Assembly (NCBI GenBank): GCA_003838145.1
Contig: QYZZ01000033.1
Location: 30,355 to 94,354 of the forward strand
Origin: Tindallia sp. MSAO_Bac2
Lineage (GTDB): Bacteria > Bacillota > Clostridia > Peptostreptococcales > Tindalliaceae
Length of the DNA stretch: 64,000 bases
Reading direction: 5' to 3'
Numbering within the stretch: the stretch's first letter is position 1; each line of letters starts with the position of its first letter. The notes below the pieces were generated by a model. It was not told the DNA's origin and searched no databases. It worked only from the letters and a program-made list of their open reading frames with translations. Shown one piece after another: positions 43,046 to 53,500 of the stretch. The position numbers were made by a program, and so were the translations under genes.

Positions 43046-43672
43046 CTATGGTTTCAGTAATGGTGATATTTTTTTGTAAAGCAGTAGCGTCAATACGGCA
43101 ATCATCGTTCCTTTAAAAAGATTAAAAGGAGTAACGCCATATATTACCAGAGTTCGGACGTCTACGATTCGGCTGTTTGCTACATTGCCCATTTCAACAA
43201 TAGCGTCAATAGGCATAAACTGGGAATACATGGGAATCAAAACAAAGTAGTTGGCTACCGCTCCCAGCACAGCCATAATAACAGTTCCAACAGCCACACC
43301 AATAATGGCATGCTTTCTGTCTTTTCGGTAATGGTAAATGAGAGCTGCCGGAACCACATAAAATACGCCGATAATGAAGTTGGCCAGCTCCCCTACCCCG
43401 CCGGACCAGCTTTTCGTAATAAAGTGGAGCGCCGCTTTAACAAACTGGATCATCACCCCCGCCATGGGTCCCATGGCAAAAGCACCGATCAGTGCTGGCA
43501 GATCACTAAAATCCAGCATTAAAAAACCGGGAAATATGGGCAGGCCAAACTCCAGAAACATGAGTATATAAGCAATCACTGACAGAATCGCAATCCGGGT
43601 CAGATGCTTTGTGGTCATTCGTTTTTTGGTTCTTTGGCTGCTGCTACCCACAATTTCAATTGTTTTATCCAT
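43046..43672 (-). CDS. ECF transporter S component, riboflavin (RibU-like)
   Basis: LEFGLPIFPGFLMLDFSDLPALIGAFAMGPMAGVMIQFVKAALHF; FMN riboswitch upstream. Confidence 0.9.
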   Translation of the reverse strand: MDKTIEIVGSSSQRTKKRMTTKHLTRIAILSVIAYILMFLEFGLPIFPGFLMLDFSDLPALIGAFAMGPMAGVMIQFVKAALHFITKSWSGGVGELANFIIGVFYVVPAALIYHYRKDRKHAIIGVAVGTVIMAVLGAVANYFVLIPMYSQFMPIDAIVEMGNVANSRIVDVRTLVIYGVTPFNLFKGTMIAVLTLLLYKKISPLLKP

Positions 43673-43795
43673 AAAATACCTCCAAATGATAATTGATAGT
43701 TGATAATTGATGATGGATAATTGATAAATGATAATGGATAATTAAGATCAAGGTCTTAAGTTCAAGTTCATTAAGATCTGCTGAATGAACGGGCA

Positions 43796-43826
43796 TAAAA
43801 ATGCGCCTGAATTTCTTCAGGCGCAG
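43796..43826 (-). terminator. FMN riboswitch terminator
   Basis: Minus strand GCGCCTGAA-GAAA-TTCAGGCGCATTTTTATG. Confidence 0.85.
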
Positions 43827-43848
43827 GCTTACTACGTAAAGCAAGAAC

Positions 43849-43957
43849 CTTCTCTCATCCAGACTGTACTGTCGGTTCCGGATTTGCACCGGATCCATCG
43901 GCTAAAACCGATTCGCGGACTGTCACCGCCGGTCGGGAATTTCACCCTGCCCTGAAG
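43849..43957 (-). promoter_or_regulatory. FMN riboswitch (RFN element)
   Basis: Minus strand CTTCAGGGCAGGGTGAAATTCCCGACCGGCGGTGACAGTCCGCGAA...GATCCGGTGCAAATCCGGAACCGACAGTACAGTCTGGATGAGAGAAGG. Confidence 0.97.
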
Positions 43958-44000
43958 ATTACATTTTTATTATACGGTATTCACAACAAATTGACAAGGA

Positions 44001-46163
44001 TTAATCCTGGGAGACGCCCTTCATGGTAAGACCAATACGCTGCTTTTTAACGTCAACATTCAGTACCTTTACCCGTACCACGTCTCCGACGGAAACCACG
44101 TCCAGGGGATGCTTTACAAATCCGTTTCGAAGCTGGGAAATGTGTACCAGCCCGTCTTGTTTTACGCCAATATCTACAAAGGCTCCGAAGTCTATAACGT
44201 TTCGAACCGTACCCGTTAATTCCATATCCGGCTCCAAATCCTCCATTTTCATTACATCCGTTCGAAAAACAGGCTTTGGTAGTTCTTCCCTGGGGTCTCT
44301 GCCCGGCTTTTTCAGTTCCTTCACCATGTCCTGCAGTGTCGGAAGACCAATCTCCAGTTCATCAGACAAAGATTTAAGATTAAGACCGGTAAGTTTTTCT
44401 TCCAGAAGTGTGTGCCCTTCCCCGGTAAGGTCTTTCAGTGACAACCCGGTTTTTTCCAGCAGGCTCCCGGCAGCTTCATAAGACTCAGGATGAACGCCGG
44501 TCTGCTCCAAGGGATTTTTCCCGTCACGAATCCGCATAAAACCGGCACATTGCTGGTACGCCGCCGGACCCAGCCTGGGAACCTTAAGGAGCTGTTTTCG
44601 CTGCTGAAAGCCGCCAATTTCATTTCGGTAAGCCACCATATTTTCAGCCACAGCCTTACTGATGCCCGCTACATACTGCAGCAAGGAAGGCGAAGCCGTA
44701 TTCACATCCACCCCTACCCGGTTTACGCAATCCTCCACAACGCCGGATAAGCGTTCCCCCAGCTGCTTCTGATTCACGTCATGCTGATACTGGCCCACAC
44801 CTATGGCCTTCGGTTCTATTTTCACCAGTTCCGCCAGAGGATCCTGCAGCCTCCTGGCAATGGAAACCGCTCCCCGGAGAGACACATCCAGCTCCGGAAA
44901 TTCTTTTGTTGCCAGTTTGGAAGCAGAGTAAACGGAAGCTCCGGCTTCACTGACGATCACATAAGCCACCTGGTGAGGAAAGTCCGGTATCAGAGAGGCT
45001 ATAAACTGCTCTGTTTCCCGGGATCCGGTGCCATTTCCAATAGCTACCGCTGTTACATGATGTTTTTTTACAAATTCCCTGATAACCTCTGCAGATTTAA
45101 CAAATTCATTTTGTGGCGGTACCGGAAAAATAGTGGCTGTATCCAGCAGTTTTCCGGTTTCGTCCACCACCGCCAGCTTGCAACCGGTCCGGTAAGCCGG
45201 ATCGATCCCCAGCACCCGCTGGCCTGTCACCGGAGGCTGCATCAGGAGGCCATTTAAGTTCTTCCCAAAAAGCTGAATAGCGGCCGTTTCTGCCCGTTCC
45301 GTCAGTTCAGATCTTATTTCCCGCTCCAGAGACGGCTGCAAAAGTCGTTTCCAGGTATCGGAGGCAATGGCTTCAAAAGTCGCATTTCTTGGATCCTTTT
45401 CTGAATGATGGAGGCTTTTTTCCAGTTGGACCACCATTTCCTGCTCCGGTGCTGTCAACTGCACCTTTAAGATTTCTTCTTTTTCTCCCCGGTTGGCGGC
45501 CAGAATCCGATGATCCGGAATCTTTTTAGCCGGTTCCGAATAATCATAGTACATTTCGTAAACCGTTTCCGCCTCCGGATCTTTGGCCTTGGTTACAAAG
45601 TCAGCATTCTGCCAGAGCAGGCGCCGCAATTTTTTCCTAAGATCCGCATCGTCAGATAAATCTTCTGCCACAATATCCATAGCACCCTGCAGGGCTTCTT
45701 CTGCTGTATTTATTTCCTGCTCCGGATTCAGATGCTTCTCCGCTTCCTCCAAGGGTGCAATGCCAGGAATAGTTTCCGACACCAGCCATTCCGCCAAAGG
45801 TTCCAGTCCTTTTTCCCGGGCAACGGTAGCTCTGGTTCTCCTTTTAGGCCGGAAAGGCCGGTAAATATCCTCGATATCCTGAAGGGTTTTAGCCTTTGCC
45901 AGTTTTTCTTCCAGCTCCGGCGTCATTTCCTCCAGTCCGGTAATCAGCCGGTGAACCTCTTCCCGACGCTGTTCCAGATTCTGCAGGTAGGTCAGTCGTT
46001 CATAAAAATCCCTTAGTACCTCATCACTGAGGCCTCCCGTCATTTCCTTCCGGTAACGGGCAATAAAGGGAATGGTATTCCCTTCCTCCAATAACGCCAG
46101 GATCTGAGAAACCTGACCCGTTTTAAGATTAAATTCTCCTGATAATTGTTTTGTTAAATCCAT
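44001..46163 (-). CDS. tex: Tex family S1 RNA-binding protein
   Basis: IPFIARYRKEMTGGLSDEVLRDF, GIDPAYRTGCKLAVVD, C-terminal S1 domain. Start MDLTKQL preferred. Confidence 0.94.
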   Translation of the reverse strand: MDLTKQLSGEFNLKTGQVSQILALLEEGNTIPFIARYRKEMTGGLSDEVLRDFYERLTYLQNLEQRREEVHRLITGLEEMTPELEEKLAKAKTLQDIEDIYRPFRPKRRTRATVAREKGLEPLAEWLVSETIPGIAPLEEAEKHLNPEQEINTAEEALQGAMDIVAEDLSDDADLRKKLRRLLWQNADFVTKAKDPEAETVYEMYYDYSEPAKKIPDHRILAANRGEKEEILKVQLTAPEQEMVVQLEKSLHHSEKDPRNATFEAIASDTWKRLLQPSLEREIRSELTERAETAAIQLFGKNLNGLLMQPPVTGQRVLGIDPAYRTGCKLAVVDETGKLLDTATIFPVPPQNEFVKSAEVIREFVKKHHVTAVAIGNGTGSRETEQFIASLIPDFPHQVAYVIVSEAGASVYSASKLATKEFPELDVSLRGAVSIARRLQDPLAELVKIEPKAIGVGQYQHDVNQKQLGERLSGVVEDCVNRVGVDVNTASPSLLQYVAGISKAVAENMVAYRNEIGGFQQRKQLLKVPRLGPAAYQQCAGFMRIRDGKNPLEQTGVHPESYEAAGSLLEKTGLSLKDLTGEGHTLLEEKLTGLNLKSLSDELEIGLPTLQDMVKELKKPGRDPREELPKPVFRTDVMKMEDLEPDMELTGTVRNVIDFGAFVDIGVKQDGLVHISQLRNGFVKHPLDVVSVGDVVRVKVLNVDVKKQRIGLTMKGVSQD

Positions 46164-46230
46164 GGAAAAACCCCTTTGTCTTTGAAGTCGGTATGTATCT
46201 ACTTCCCTTAGTATACCATGAAACTCTGGA

Positions 46231-46283
46231 GTCACGGTGCGAAAATCACGGAGTAAATTACCTCCCCCCCAAGTGCCTCATCT
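46231..46283. repeat. Truncated copy of the CACAGTGGGGACGGAGC inverted-repeat family
   Basis: GTCACGGTG joined to CGAAAATCACGGAGTAAATTACCTCC...AAGTGCCTC, missing most of the left arm. Confidence 0.8.
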
Positions 46284-46401
46284 ATGCCAGCCATCGATCA
46301 TTAACCATGGAGTCAATCTCTTTGGTCTTTTAATCCACAGGGTCAGTCCCTGCGGTAACGTAAAAAGGAGCAGCAGTCTCTCCGCCACTCCTTTTAGCTC
46401 A

Positions 46402-46474
46402 GTCACGGTGGGGACGGAGCTAATTTCCCCCCAAAATCACGGAGTAAATTACCTCGCATCCCCCCAGTGCCTTT
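46402..46474. repeat. Dispersed inverted-repeat element, copy A
   Basis: TCACGGTGGGGACGGAGCTAATTTCCCCCCAAAATCACGGAGTAAATTACCTCGCATCCCCCCAGTGCCT. Confidence 0.88.
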
Positions 46475-46513
46475 TCCCTGTACCCTATAACCTATTCCCT
46501 ATACCCTGCTCTT

Positions 46514-46993
46514 CTAGCCTTTCCCCAAACGCTCATCGCCATCCATCACGCTTTCATTCAGGGTTCCTTTTCCGTAAGTCATCCCGGCCACCACAGATGG
46601 TCCTTTCTGGGCTGCCGGCGCATCTGCAAGAGAAGGATTGTTTGCAAGATGCTGCCAACCTTCCAGTACCGGCTTCAGCACCTGTTTGGCTTCTTCAAGA
46701 GGCTCTTTTACACTGCGGTTTCCGGCATCCGTTACCAGTTTGTTGATATAGATATACAACTGCCGGGAAGAAATAGCCACCTCTGAGTCTCCCCAAAGAG
46801 TTGCCAATAATTCCGTCAGAATAGCCCTGGCTTTATCAACAGCCGCCTTAAGAGTTTCTTCATCCTTGGCTTCCACTGCCTTCATGCCCCGGTCAAACTC
46901 ACCCTCCAGCCCTTCCAGCATCATCGCTACCAATTCAGCTGCACTTGCATTTTCAACTTTTTCCGCTAATACTTCCTGTTCCGTCATACGCAA
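46514..46993 (-). CDS. Flagellar export chaperone FliS-like protein
   Basis: NASAAELVAMMLEGLEGEFDRGMKAVEAKD...; adjacent to flagellin. Confidence 0.72.
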   Translation of the reverse strand: MRMTEQEVLAEKVENASAAELVAMMLEGLEGEFDRGMKAVEAKDEETLKAAVDKARAILTELLATLWGDSEVAISSRQLYIYINKLVTDAGNRSVKEPLEEAKQVLKPVLEGWQHLANNPSLADAPAAQKGPSVVAGMTYGKGTLNESVMDGDERLGKG

Positions 46994-47076
46994 CCCCCTA
47001 TAAAAATCAATTATGAATGATGGATTATGAATTAAGAATTATTTTCCCAACTGAAGCTTCAATGATATCGCGGCAC

Positions 47077-47147
47077 AGTGGGGACGGAGCTGATTTGCCC
47101 CGAAAATCCTGGGGCAAATCACCTCACGTCCCCCCAAGTGCCTCCCA
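47077..47147. repeat. Dispersed inverted-repeat element, copy B
   Basis: GCACAGTGGGGACGGAGCTGATTTGCCCCGAAAATCCTGGGGCAAATCACCTCACGTCCCCCCAAGTGCCTC. Confidence 0.9.
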
Positions 47148-47307
47148 ACCTTCTTCTATCACCTATTCACTTTTAACTTATAACCTGCTTTTCTATAACC
47201 TGTTCACCTATAACCTATTACCTGCTTTTCAACTCTTAACTCTTAACTTTTAGCACCCTATAGGGTGCAGGCTGCCTTTCCAACTGCTTCTCCAACTGTT
47301 TTTAACC

Positions 47308-49551
47308 CTATCCTTGCAACAACTGCAGCACCATCTGCGGCTGCTGATTCGCCTGTGCCAGCATGGATGTGCCAGCCTGAAGCATAATATTCATCTTCGT
47401 GAATTCGCTCATTTCCAGCGCCATATCTGCGTCTTCAATTCTGGATAATGCCGCTGTCATATTTTCCTGAGTGTTGTCAAGATTCGCCGATGTATATTCC
47501 AGGCGATTCTGAATCGCTCCCAACTCACCACGCATCTGAGCTACCTGAACAATGGCATTATTATACACGGTGATGGCTGCTGTTGCTCTTTCTTCATTGG
47601 AAACATCCACTGCATACTGGATCTTCTGTTCTGACATCCCATCCGTTACTTCCATATACTGACTGAACGCTGCTCCAGTTACACCTGTATTTCCATCAGG
47701 AGAAGTAGAGCTGATCATCAATCGATCCGCACGGATATCTCCAACTGACAATCGGAAACCCTGCCCCTGATTCGGACCAATTTGCAAGTTAGCAACAAAC
47801 TGCTTGGGCGTTCCTTCGATATATACAGCCTGTCCTGCAAAGCCTTCAGCCTCTGCTGTAAATCTTATCCTGTTAACTAATGAATTTCCATCTACTGTTG
47901 GATGATCAATGGTGTCACCCGTCACGATTGCTTCTGTTAGGGTAATGTTTCCATCACCATCAACCTCTATCGAACCACTTTCAAACTGGTCATCATAACT
48001 GGCTATAGCAGCTGCGAGATTTTGAGCCTGTACGTTGATGGTATCTCCACTAAAATCCGTACCGAACTCATAAGTCACTCCATTAAAGACAATCGTATCA
48101 CCAGATTCAAAAAGTTGTGTGATTGATAATTGATATACTCCCGCTGAAGTTTCTACTCCAGCTGTCAGCTCTTCTACTTCTCCTATAACACCATCACCAC
48201 TAACGTTTGCAACCAATACCTCTGCTGAAGCCTGACCTGTTCTTTCAATAAATGTCAATTTGTTCGTGCCAGAATCATAGCTGGCCTCATATTTTTCCCC
48301 TATCTGCCCACTCGCACCTAAATTATCGTTTATGTGGGTCGCAATGGCACTTCCTTGAGCATCAATTCCTGATTCAACTATGTTCTGACCACTTCCAAAG
48401 GTTATTCCTGAAAATCCGTCAATCGTTAGAACATCACCGCTGACAAATTCCTCATCGATTGAAAATGAGTACTCCCCTGGAACCTCTAAGACACTGGGCG
48501 AGCTCTGTTGAAAAATAACAGCGCCAGCCCCTGTTGTATCCTGAACTATACTTTCGATTCCCGGAAACTCCATATCTGTAATCGTGTCGATAATGTCTTG
48601 CTCACTAATATAGTCTCCAGTCGCCTGATCAAAGATATCTATTGGTCTGTTTGATCCAGTATAAGGCGCAACACTGCTATCATAAAATTCTATTTTAGTA
48701 TTTCCGATAGTAATCGTTGAACCCCTTTCAGGAAGACCATCGAAATAAACTGTTCCCTCTGCATTGCCGGCATCTACTTCAGCTTTTCCAGTAATTATTC
48801 CCTGGTAGAGTCCATATGCCTGCAATGCCGCAGAAGACCCTTCTATAGTTATATTACTCAGACCTCCAATACTTTCCGTTCTAATTTCAAACTTATTTCC
48901 AGTTAAGCTTACAGCAGTTCCCAGGTCTCCAAGTGCACTGCTGATAACATCAAGTCGAGATTCCAAGCTAGCATTTTCATCAATGCTATTTAGCCGCACT
49001 GTTCTTTCATTTCCATCTACTGTAATTGTCAGGAATTCAGACCTCAAATCAACATCCGTATCAATGACACCCTCTACAACAGCTGGAGCTCCTGTGCTTA
49101 AGCGATGAACAACCGTGTTGCTGTTCGGTGCTTCATTTCCTCTTAGCAACTGCCGTGTATTAAATTCGGTTCCATTGGCTATTCTGTTAACTTCTGAAGT
49201 CAGCTGATTAACTTCTTCCTGAATGGCAAAGCGGTCATCGTCCGTGGTGGTTCCATTGGCTGACTGCACAGCAAGCTCGCGCATCCGCTGCAACATGGAA
49301 TGCACTTCGTTCATGGCTCCTTCTGCTGTCTGGATTAATGAAATACCATCCAGCGTATTCTGGCTGGCTTTTCTGAGGCCGCGAATCTGGGTTTTCATTT
49401 TTTCACTGATGGCCATACCGGCTGCATCGTCTTTTGCTCGGTTAATCCGTCGTCCAGATGACAATCTTTCCATTACTCCACTTGACTTTACATTGTTTCG
49501 GTTCAAAATTCGATGGGCATTTAATGCCGGGATATTGTGGTTAATTCTCAT
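47308..49551 (-). CDS. Flagellin with large central insertion (747 aa)
   Basis: Conserved D0/D1 ends: MRINHNIPALNAHRILNRNN...RLSSGRRINRAKDDAAGMAISEKM and C-terminal LGAIQNRLEYTSANLDNTQENMTAALSRIEDADMALEMSEF. Confidence 0.95.
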   Translation of the reverse strand: MRINHNIPALNAHRILNRNNVKSSGVMERLSSGRRINRAKDDAAGMAISEKMKTQIRGLRKASQNTLDGISLIQTAEGAMNEVHSMLQRMRELAVQSANGTTTDDDRFAIQEEVNQLTSEVNRIANGTEFNTRQLLRGNEAPNSNTVVHRLSTGAPAVVEGVIDTDVDLRSEFLTITVDGNERTVRLNSIDENASLESRLDVISSALGDLGTAVSLTGNKFEIRTESIGGLSNITIEGSSAALQAYGLYQGIITGKAEVDAGNAEGTVYFDGLPERGSTITIGNTKIEFYDSSVAPYTGSNRPIDIFDQATGDYISEQDIIDTITDMEFPGIESIVQDTTGAGAVIFQQSSPSVLEVPGEYSFSIDEEFVSGDVLTIDGFSGITFGSGQNIVESGIDAQGSAIATHINDNLGASGQIGEKYEASYDSGTNKLTFIERTGQASAEVLVANVSGDGVIGEVEELTAGVETSAGVYQLSITQLFESGDTIVFNGVTYEFGTDFSGDTINVQAQNLAAAIASYDDQFESGSIEVDGDGNITLTEAIVTGDTIDHPTVDGNSLVNRIRFTAEAEGFAGQAVYIEGTPKQFVANLQIGPNQGQGFRLSVGDIRADRLMISSTSPDGNTGVTGAAFSQYMEVTDGMSEQKIQYAVDVSNEERATAAITVYNNAIVQVAQMRGELGAIQNRLEYTSANLDNTQENMTAALSRIEDADMALEMSEFTKMNIMLQAGTSMLAQANQQPQMVLQLLQG

Positions 49552-49680
49552 GGGTGATTCCCTCCACTCTCGTATTTTTTATTGTCCGAACCCTCCATGG
49601 TTTTGACTGCGGCACAATGCCCTCCCTGGCTTGTTGCCGATTTTTTCTGCTTCACTTTGATGTTTTGTCTTTCATGATTG

Positions 49681-49708
49681 TTATCGTCTGTTTAGGGGTT
49701 ATACTTTA
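49681..49708 (-). promoter_or_regulatory. Possible sigma-D/sigma-28 flagellin promoter
   Basis: Minus strand TAAA-N16-GACGATAA (consensus TAAA-N15-GCCGATAA). Confidence 0.4.
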
Positions 49709-49721
49709 GAGGTTTTTGAGT

Positions 49722-49793
49722 CACAGTGGGGACGGAGCTCATTTTCCCCAAAAACCACGGAGTAAATGACCTCACGTCCCCCCAGTGCCTCTG
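49722..49793. repeat. Dispersed inverted-repeat element, copy C
   Basis: GTCACAGTGGGGACGGAGCTCATTTTCCCCAAAAACCACGGAGTAAATGACCTCACGTCCCCCCAGTGCCTC. Confidence 0.9.
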
Positions 49794-49958
49794 TCAGCTA
49801 TTCCCCCCTCAGCCTGGTCTCTCCCTTCGAGGGTGAGGGAAATTTTCTGTAACCTGTTCACTTATTCCCTGTAACCTGCCTTTAATGTTTTCTTCGCGCC
49901 CCTTCGCGTCCTTTGCGGTTCATGCTTTATTCTTTTGAACTTGTGTTTTGTCTGTTTC

Positions 49959-50252
49959 TTACTTTTTCAGGTCGCTGAATTTCCCTTTTTCCTGATCCAC
50001 CGACTCAACAAACACCAGCACCTGAGCCACAATTTCATACAGTTCCTCCGGTATCTCCGTACCTATTTCAAACTGAAGCAATTCCTTCACCAGCCTTTCA
50101 TCCTCATACACTACCACATCATGGTCCTGGGCCTTTTTCACCATAGTTTCCGCTACCAGGCCCTGGCCTTTCGCCATAATTTTTGGAGCAAAATCTTTTT
50201 GAAGGTCATAGCCCAGGGCTACGGCTCGTTTTCGTTTTATTTTTTCATCCAA
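49959..50252 (-). CDS. FlhB C-terminal-domain-like protein (YlqH/FlhX type)
   Basis: KRKRAVALGYDLQKDFAPKIMAKGQGLVAETMVKKAQDHDVVVYEDERLVKELLQFEIGTEIPEELYEIVAQVLVFV. Confidence 0.85.
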   Translation of the reverse strand: MDEKIKRKRAVALGYDLQKDFAPKIMAKGQGLVAETMVKKAQDHDVVVYEDERLVKELLQFEIGTEIPEELYEIVAQVLVFVESVDQEKGKFSDLKK

Positions 50253-50369
50253 GGCTATTCCCCCTTTTTTTGAATTATGAATTGAGAATTATGAATTATG
50301 AATTAGAAGACCACAAACCATTCGCCTTCAGTGTCTCCGCGTCCATTTCTGGTTTAATCTTTTGAACTT

Positions 50370-50512
50370 AATTATCCATTATCAATTATCCACTATCAAT
50401 TGCCTTAATGTTTTCCTTCGTGTCCTTCGCGGTTAATAGCTTTTCACTTTCTCTTTTGAACTTACTCTTTTGAACTAAGTTATCCATTATCAATTATCCA
50501 CTATCAATTGCT
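50370..50512. repeat. Two near-identical AT-rich repeats (TTATCCATTATCAATTATCCACTATCAATTG)
   Basis: Copies at about 50370-50401 and 50480-50511; related AT-rich runs elsewhere. Confidence 0.85.
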
Positions 50513-50514
50513 CT

Positions 50515-53500
50515 CTAGATTTGCAAATCCAAAATTCCGCTTCTTAGTCCCCGGAATTTCTGCACTTCCTCTGCTAACGTCAGGGTATGCTGCTCTTCCT
50601 CCACACGGAAGGAAAAATCTTTGATCTCATATCCCAGCTCTTCCATGGTATCGTGCAACTGTTCCGTGAATCGTTCCATCCATTGCCGGTCGTCTTCTCT
50701 TTCCACGCCCATCTTCATTACTATCTTCCTATACTTGACGCCAACAAATATGTTCAGATTTCCCAGATTAGACGTTTCAAAGTTAAAGAGTACAGACATA
50801 TCATCCGGATCGATCTTCTTTCCTTTTTGGTCATTCATAAAAAACATTTGCAGATTTTTAGCTTCACCATTCATCATAAAAGGAAGCTGGTAAACAGCAT
50901 CTTCCCGGTTCAGCTGACTTTGCAGCTGCAGAGCGTTCATCAGCTGTTCTGCAGATCTGCCAAAGCTTTCCCGATCACCGGAGCTCATTTGAGCCATTTC
51001 TTGTTCCGCTCCCTGCAGTACGGTCCCTATCTGCCGATATAGATCCGGCGCCGGCGGCTGTCCTTTCCGGATAGCGTCACCTGCCTGTTGCATTAACTCC
51101 TGCAGCTGAACAGCTGCCTGTCTCACCGGGTTCTCCGGCTTATCCGAATACTGCAACAGTCTTTCTGTTAATTCTCCCAGCAGCTGGCCAATTTGATCCC
51201 TGTTTTGCAGGAATAAGCCTGTTTGTCTCACTTCTTCCAAATTTACCGGCATGGCATTCTTTACCATTAGCGACAATATACTGTCCTGTCGGCTCTCATC
51301 CGATGCCAGGGCTTTCATGACTGCCATATTCTGGTTAAGCCGTTCCATTTGTTCCGGTGAAATATTCTTAGACAAAGCTTCAGTACTCTGCATATTATTT
51401 TGCATGTCGTTGCTGATTACGGGACTTCCGCTTGTCTTTGGTTCGGCTTGTGTTGGAATCTGACGGATCATCTGCATCAACTGGTTCATACTTGTCTGCC
51501 GGGTGATTTCTTCCGGTGCTTCCCTGGTCAGTTGCTGGCTGCTGGTCTGTATTGCTTCCTGCTGTTTCATTATTTGCATCATCTGCTGAATGTTTTCGCG
51601 GTTCAGTGGCATTTCGTTAGCTGCCAAAGCCCGGGCTGCCTGTTTTGCCAGGACCATTTCTTCGCTGTCACGACCCAACTGCGGCATCATCTCCTGCAGG
51701 TGCCGGCTTATGAGCAGATCCATCCCTGCCGGTACTTCCCGGGGCTTGGAGATCCCTTCCGGCAGCTTGTCAGGCATTTGTTCCGTTTTCTGATTCACAG
51801 TTGTCAGAATCTCGTTCATTTCTTTCCTATAGGTTTCTTCCGTTAATTCTCCAGCAATCCATTTCTGGGTCAATTCCAGAGCTTCGGCGGTCATAGGCAG
51901 GTTCTGCTTTTCATGAAAGGCCAGGGTTTCCGGCTGGATCTGCTGCAGGGTATTCATGATTTCCATTCGCTCCATTACCTGCCCCAAAGTTGTCGGAGCT
52001 TCACCGCTGGTTTCTTGAGAAACTGCCTGATTTAGAATGACCTGATTCAGAGCTAGCGGGTCCATTCGTCGAACATCTTCCACCGTCATATTTTGCTGCA
52101 AATTTTCCACCGCGCCCCGAAGTTCGTAAAGCTGGGTGATCCGTTCTTCCGTCAGAGGCAGCTGCTGCATACTCAGGGCACGGGCTGCATCAAACTCAGC
52201 ATGCTGCTGTAATGCATGGGAACTGGCACCCCGTTGCACCAGGTAAGCCTCCATGGCTTGTCGGGCGGTTTCCACACCTTCCGGTGTTCGGCTTTCCGGC
52301 GGCAGGGCCTTCTCCGGATTTTCCGTAACCAGCTGCTGACTCTGCGCCAGGCTTTCCAGCGTCATAGGCGCCTGCTGCCGCTGATGATGAGCTGCCGCTT
52401 CCAGACTGAAGTCACTGAGCCTGCTGAGAATTTCCGCCATTTTCAGCACCTGCTGATCTTCCTGGCTTAAATTGGTGATGGTCACCTTTTCCGCCATCGG
52501 AGCCAACTGGCTTAGTTTCAAATCCCCGCCCTGTCGAACCAGTTTCAGGAGTTGCTTTTCATCAAGTTTACCCAGTTTTTCCATCTGCTGTTGCAAACTT
52601 CGTAAAATGGCTTCCTTTTCTTTTCCTGACAGTTCACTTTCTTTACCAGCTGTCTCACGGGATATTTCTTCACTCTGAAGTGTTTCCCGGTTTTCATATT
52701 CCTGCAACCATCTGGCTATTTCTGTTACATCGGTCTTTTCTGCGTTAATACCGGCTTTTTGCATGGCAGCCACTTTCTCCGGATCCAGTTTGTCAGCCAC
52801 AATCTTAACGGCTTCCTTCAGCGCTTCCATTCGCTGAACATTTTCCGCCGTCACTGGAATATTGTTTTTAATAAAGGTTTTTGCTGTATCCATGCGTTCT
52901 TCTGTAACCTTCAGTCCTTCGGATTTCAGCTGCTGTGCAATGTTTTCCTCCATCCGCTTCAGGTCAGCCTCCGACAAAGGCGCTGATCCTGCGTTGTCCT
53001 GCTGATAATGGCCGTAGGAAGCAGCTGCAGTTTTTGTCTCTCCTGCTCCAGTCTCCGCATCCACCTTTCCTGATACCACGGACCGGTTCAGCTTGTATAT
53101 ATTATCCAGCGTAGGGTCTATTTTTCCTTTCATCGGCTCCAGCAGGGCTTCCTCCCGGACATTTCGAAGCTCATGTGCTTTGTTCAGCACCTGCTGCACC
53201 GCTTCAATATTTTTTTTTGTGGGCTTTATGTCCATACGATCCAGGGCTTTAATGGTATCAGTTATATCCTTTCCCATTTTACTTCCGTAAATCTTTTCAG
53301 CCAGTTTTTCTGCCTGCTCAGTGGTCATTTCCTTTTTTAGCCCAATCCACCTTAAAAAAGAAAAGTCCTCAGACTTTTCCGGAGCTTCCTTTAACATCTG
53401 AGCCAGTTCCTGCAATGATGTACGCTCCAGATCCACATTTTTTTCCATCAATGCCAGAGCCTTTTGAGGATTAAGGTCTTCAACCACCTGGTTTAAGAGG

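Noticed and set aside
43665-43898. 77-aa minus-strand ORF
   Set aside because: Read through the FMN riboswitch, terminator and AT-rich repeat; not a protein gene.
46231-49793. Insertion sequence
   Set aside because: Repeats are only ~70 bp and no transposase ORF is present; better described as REP/MITE-like elements.
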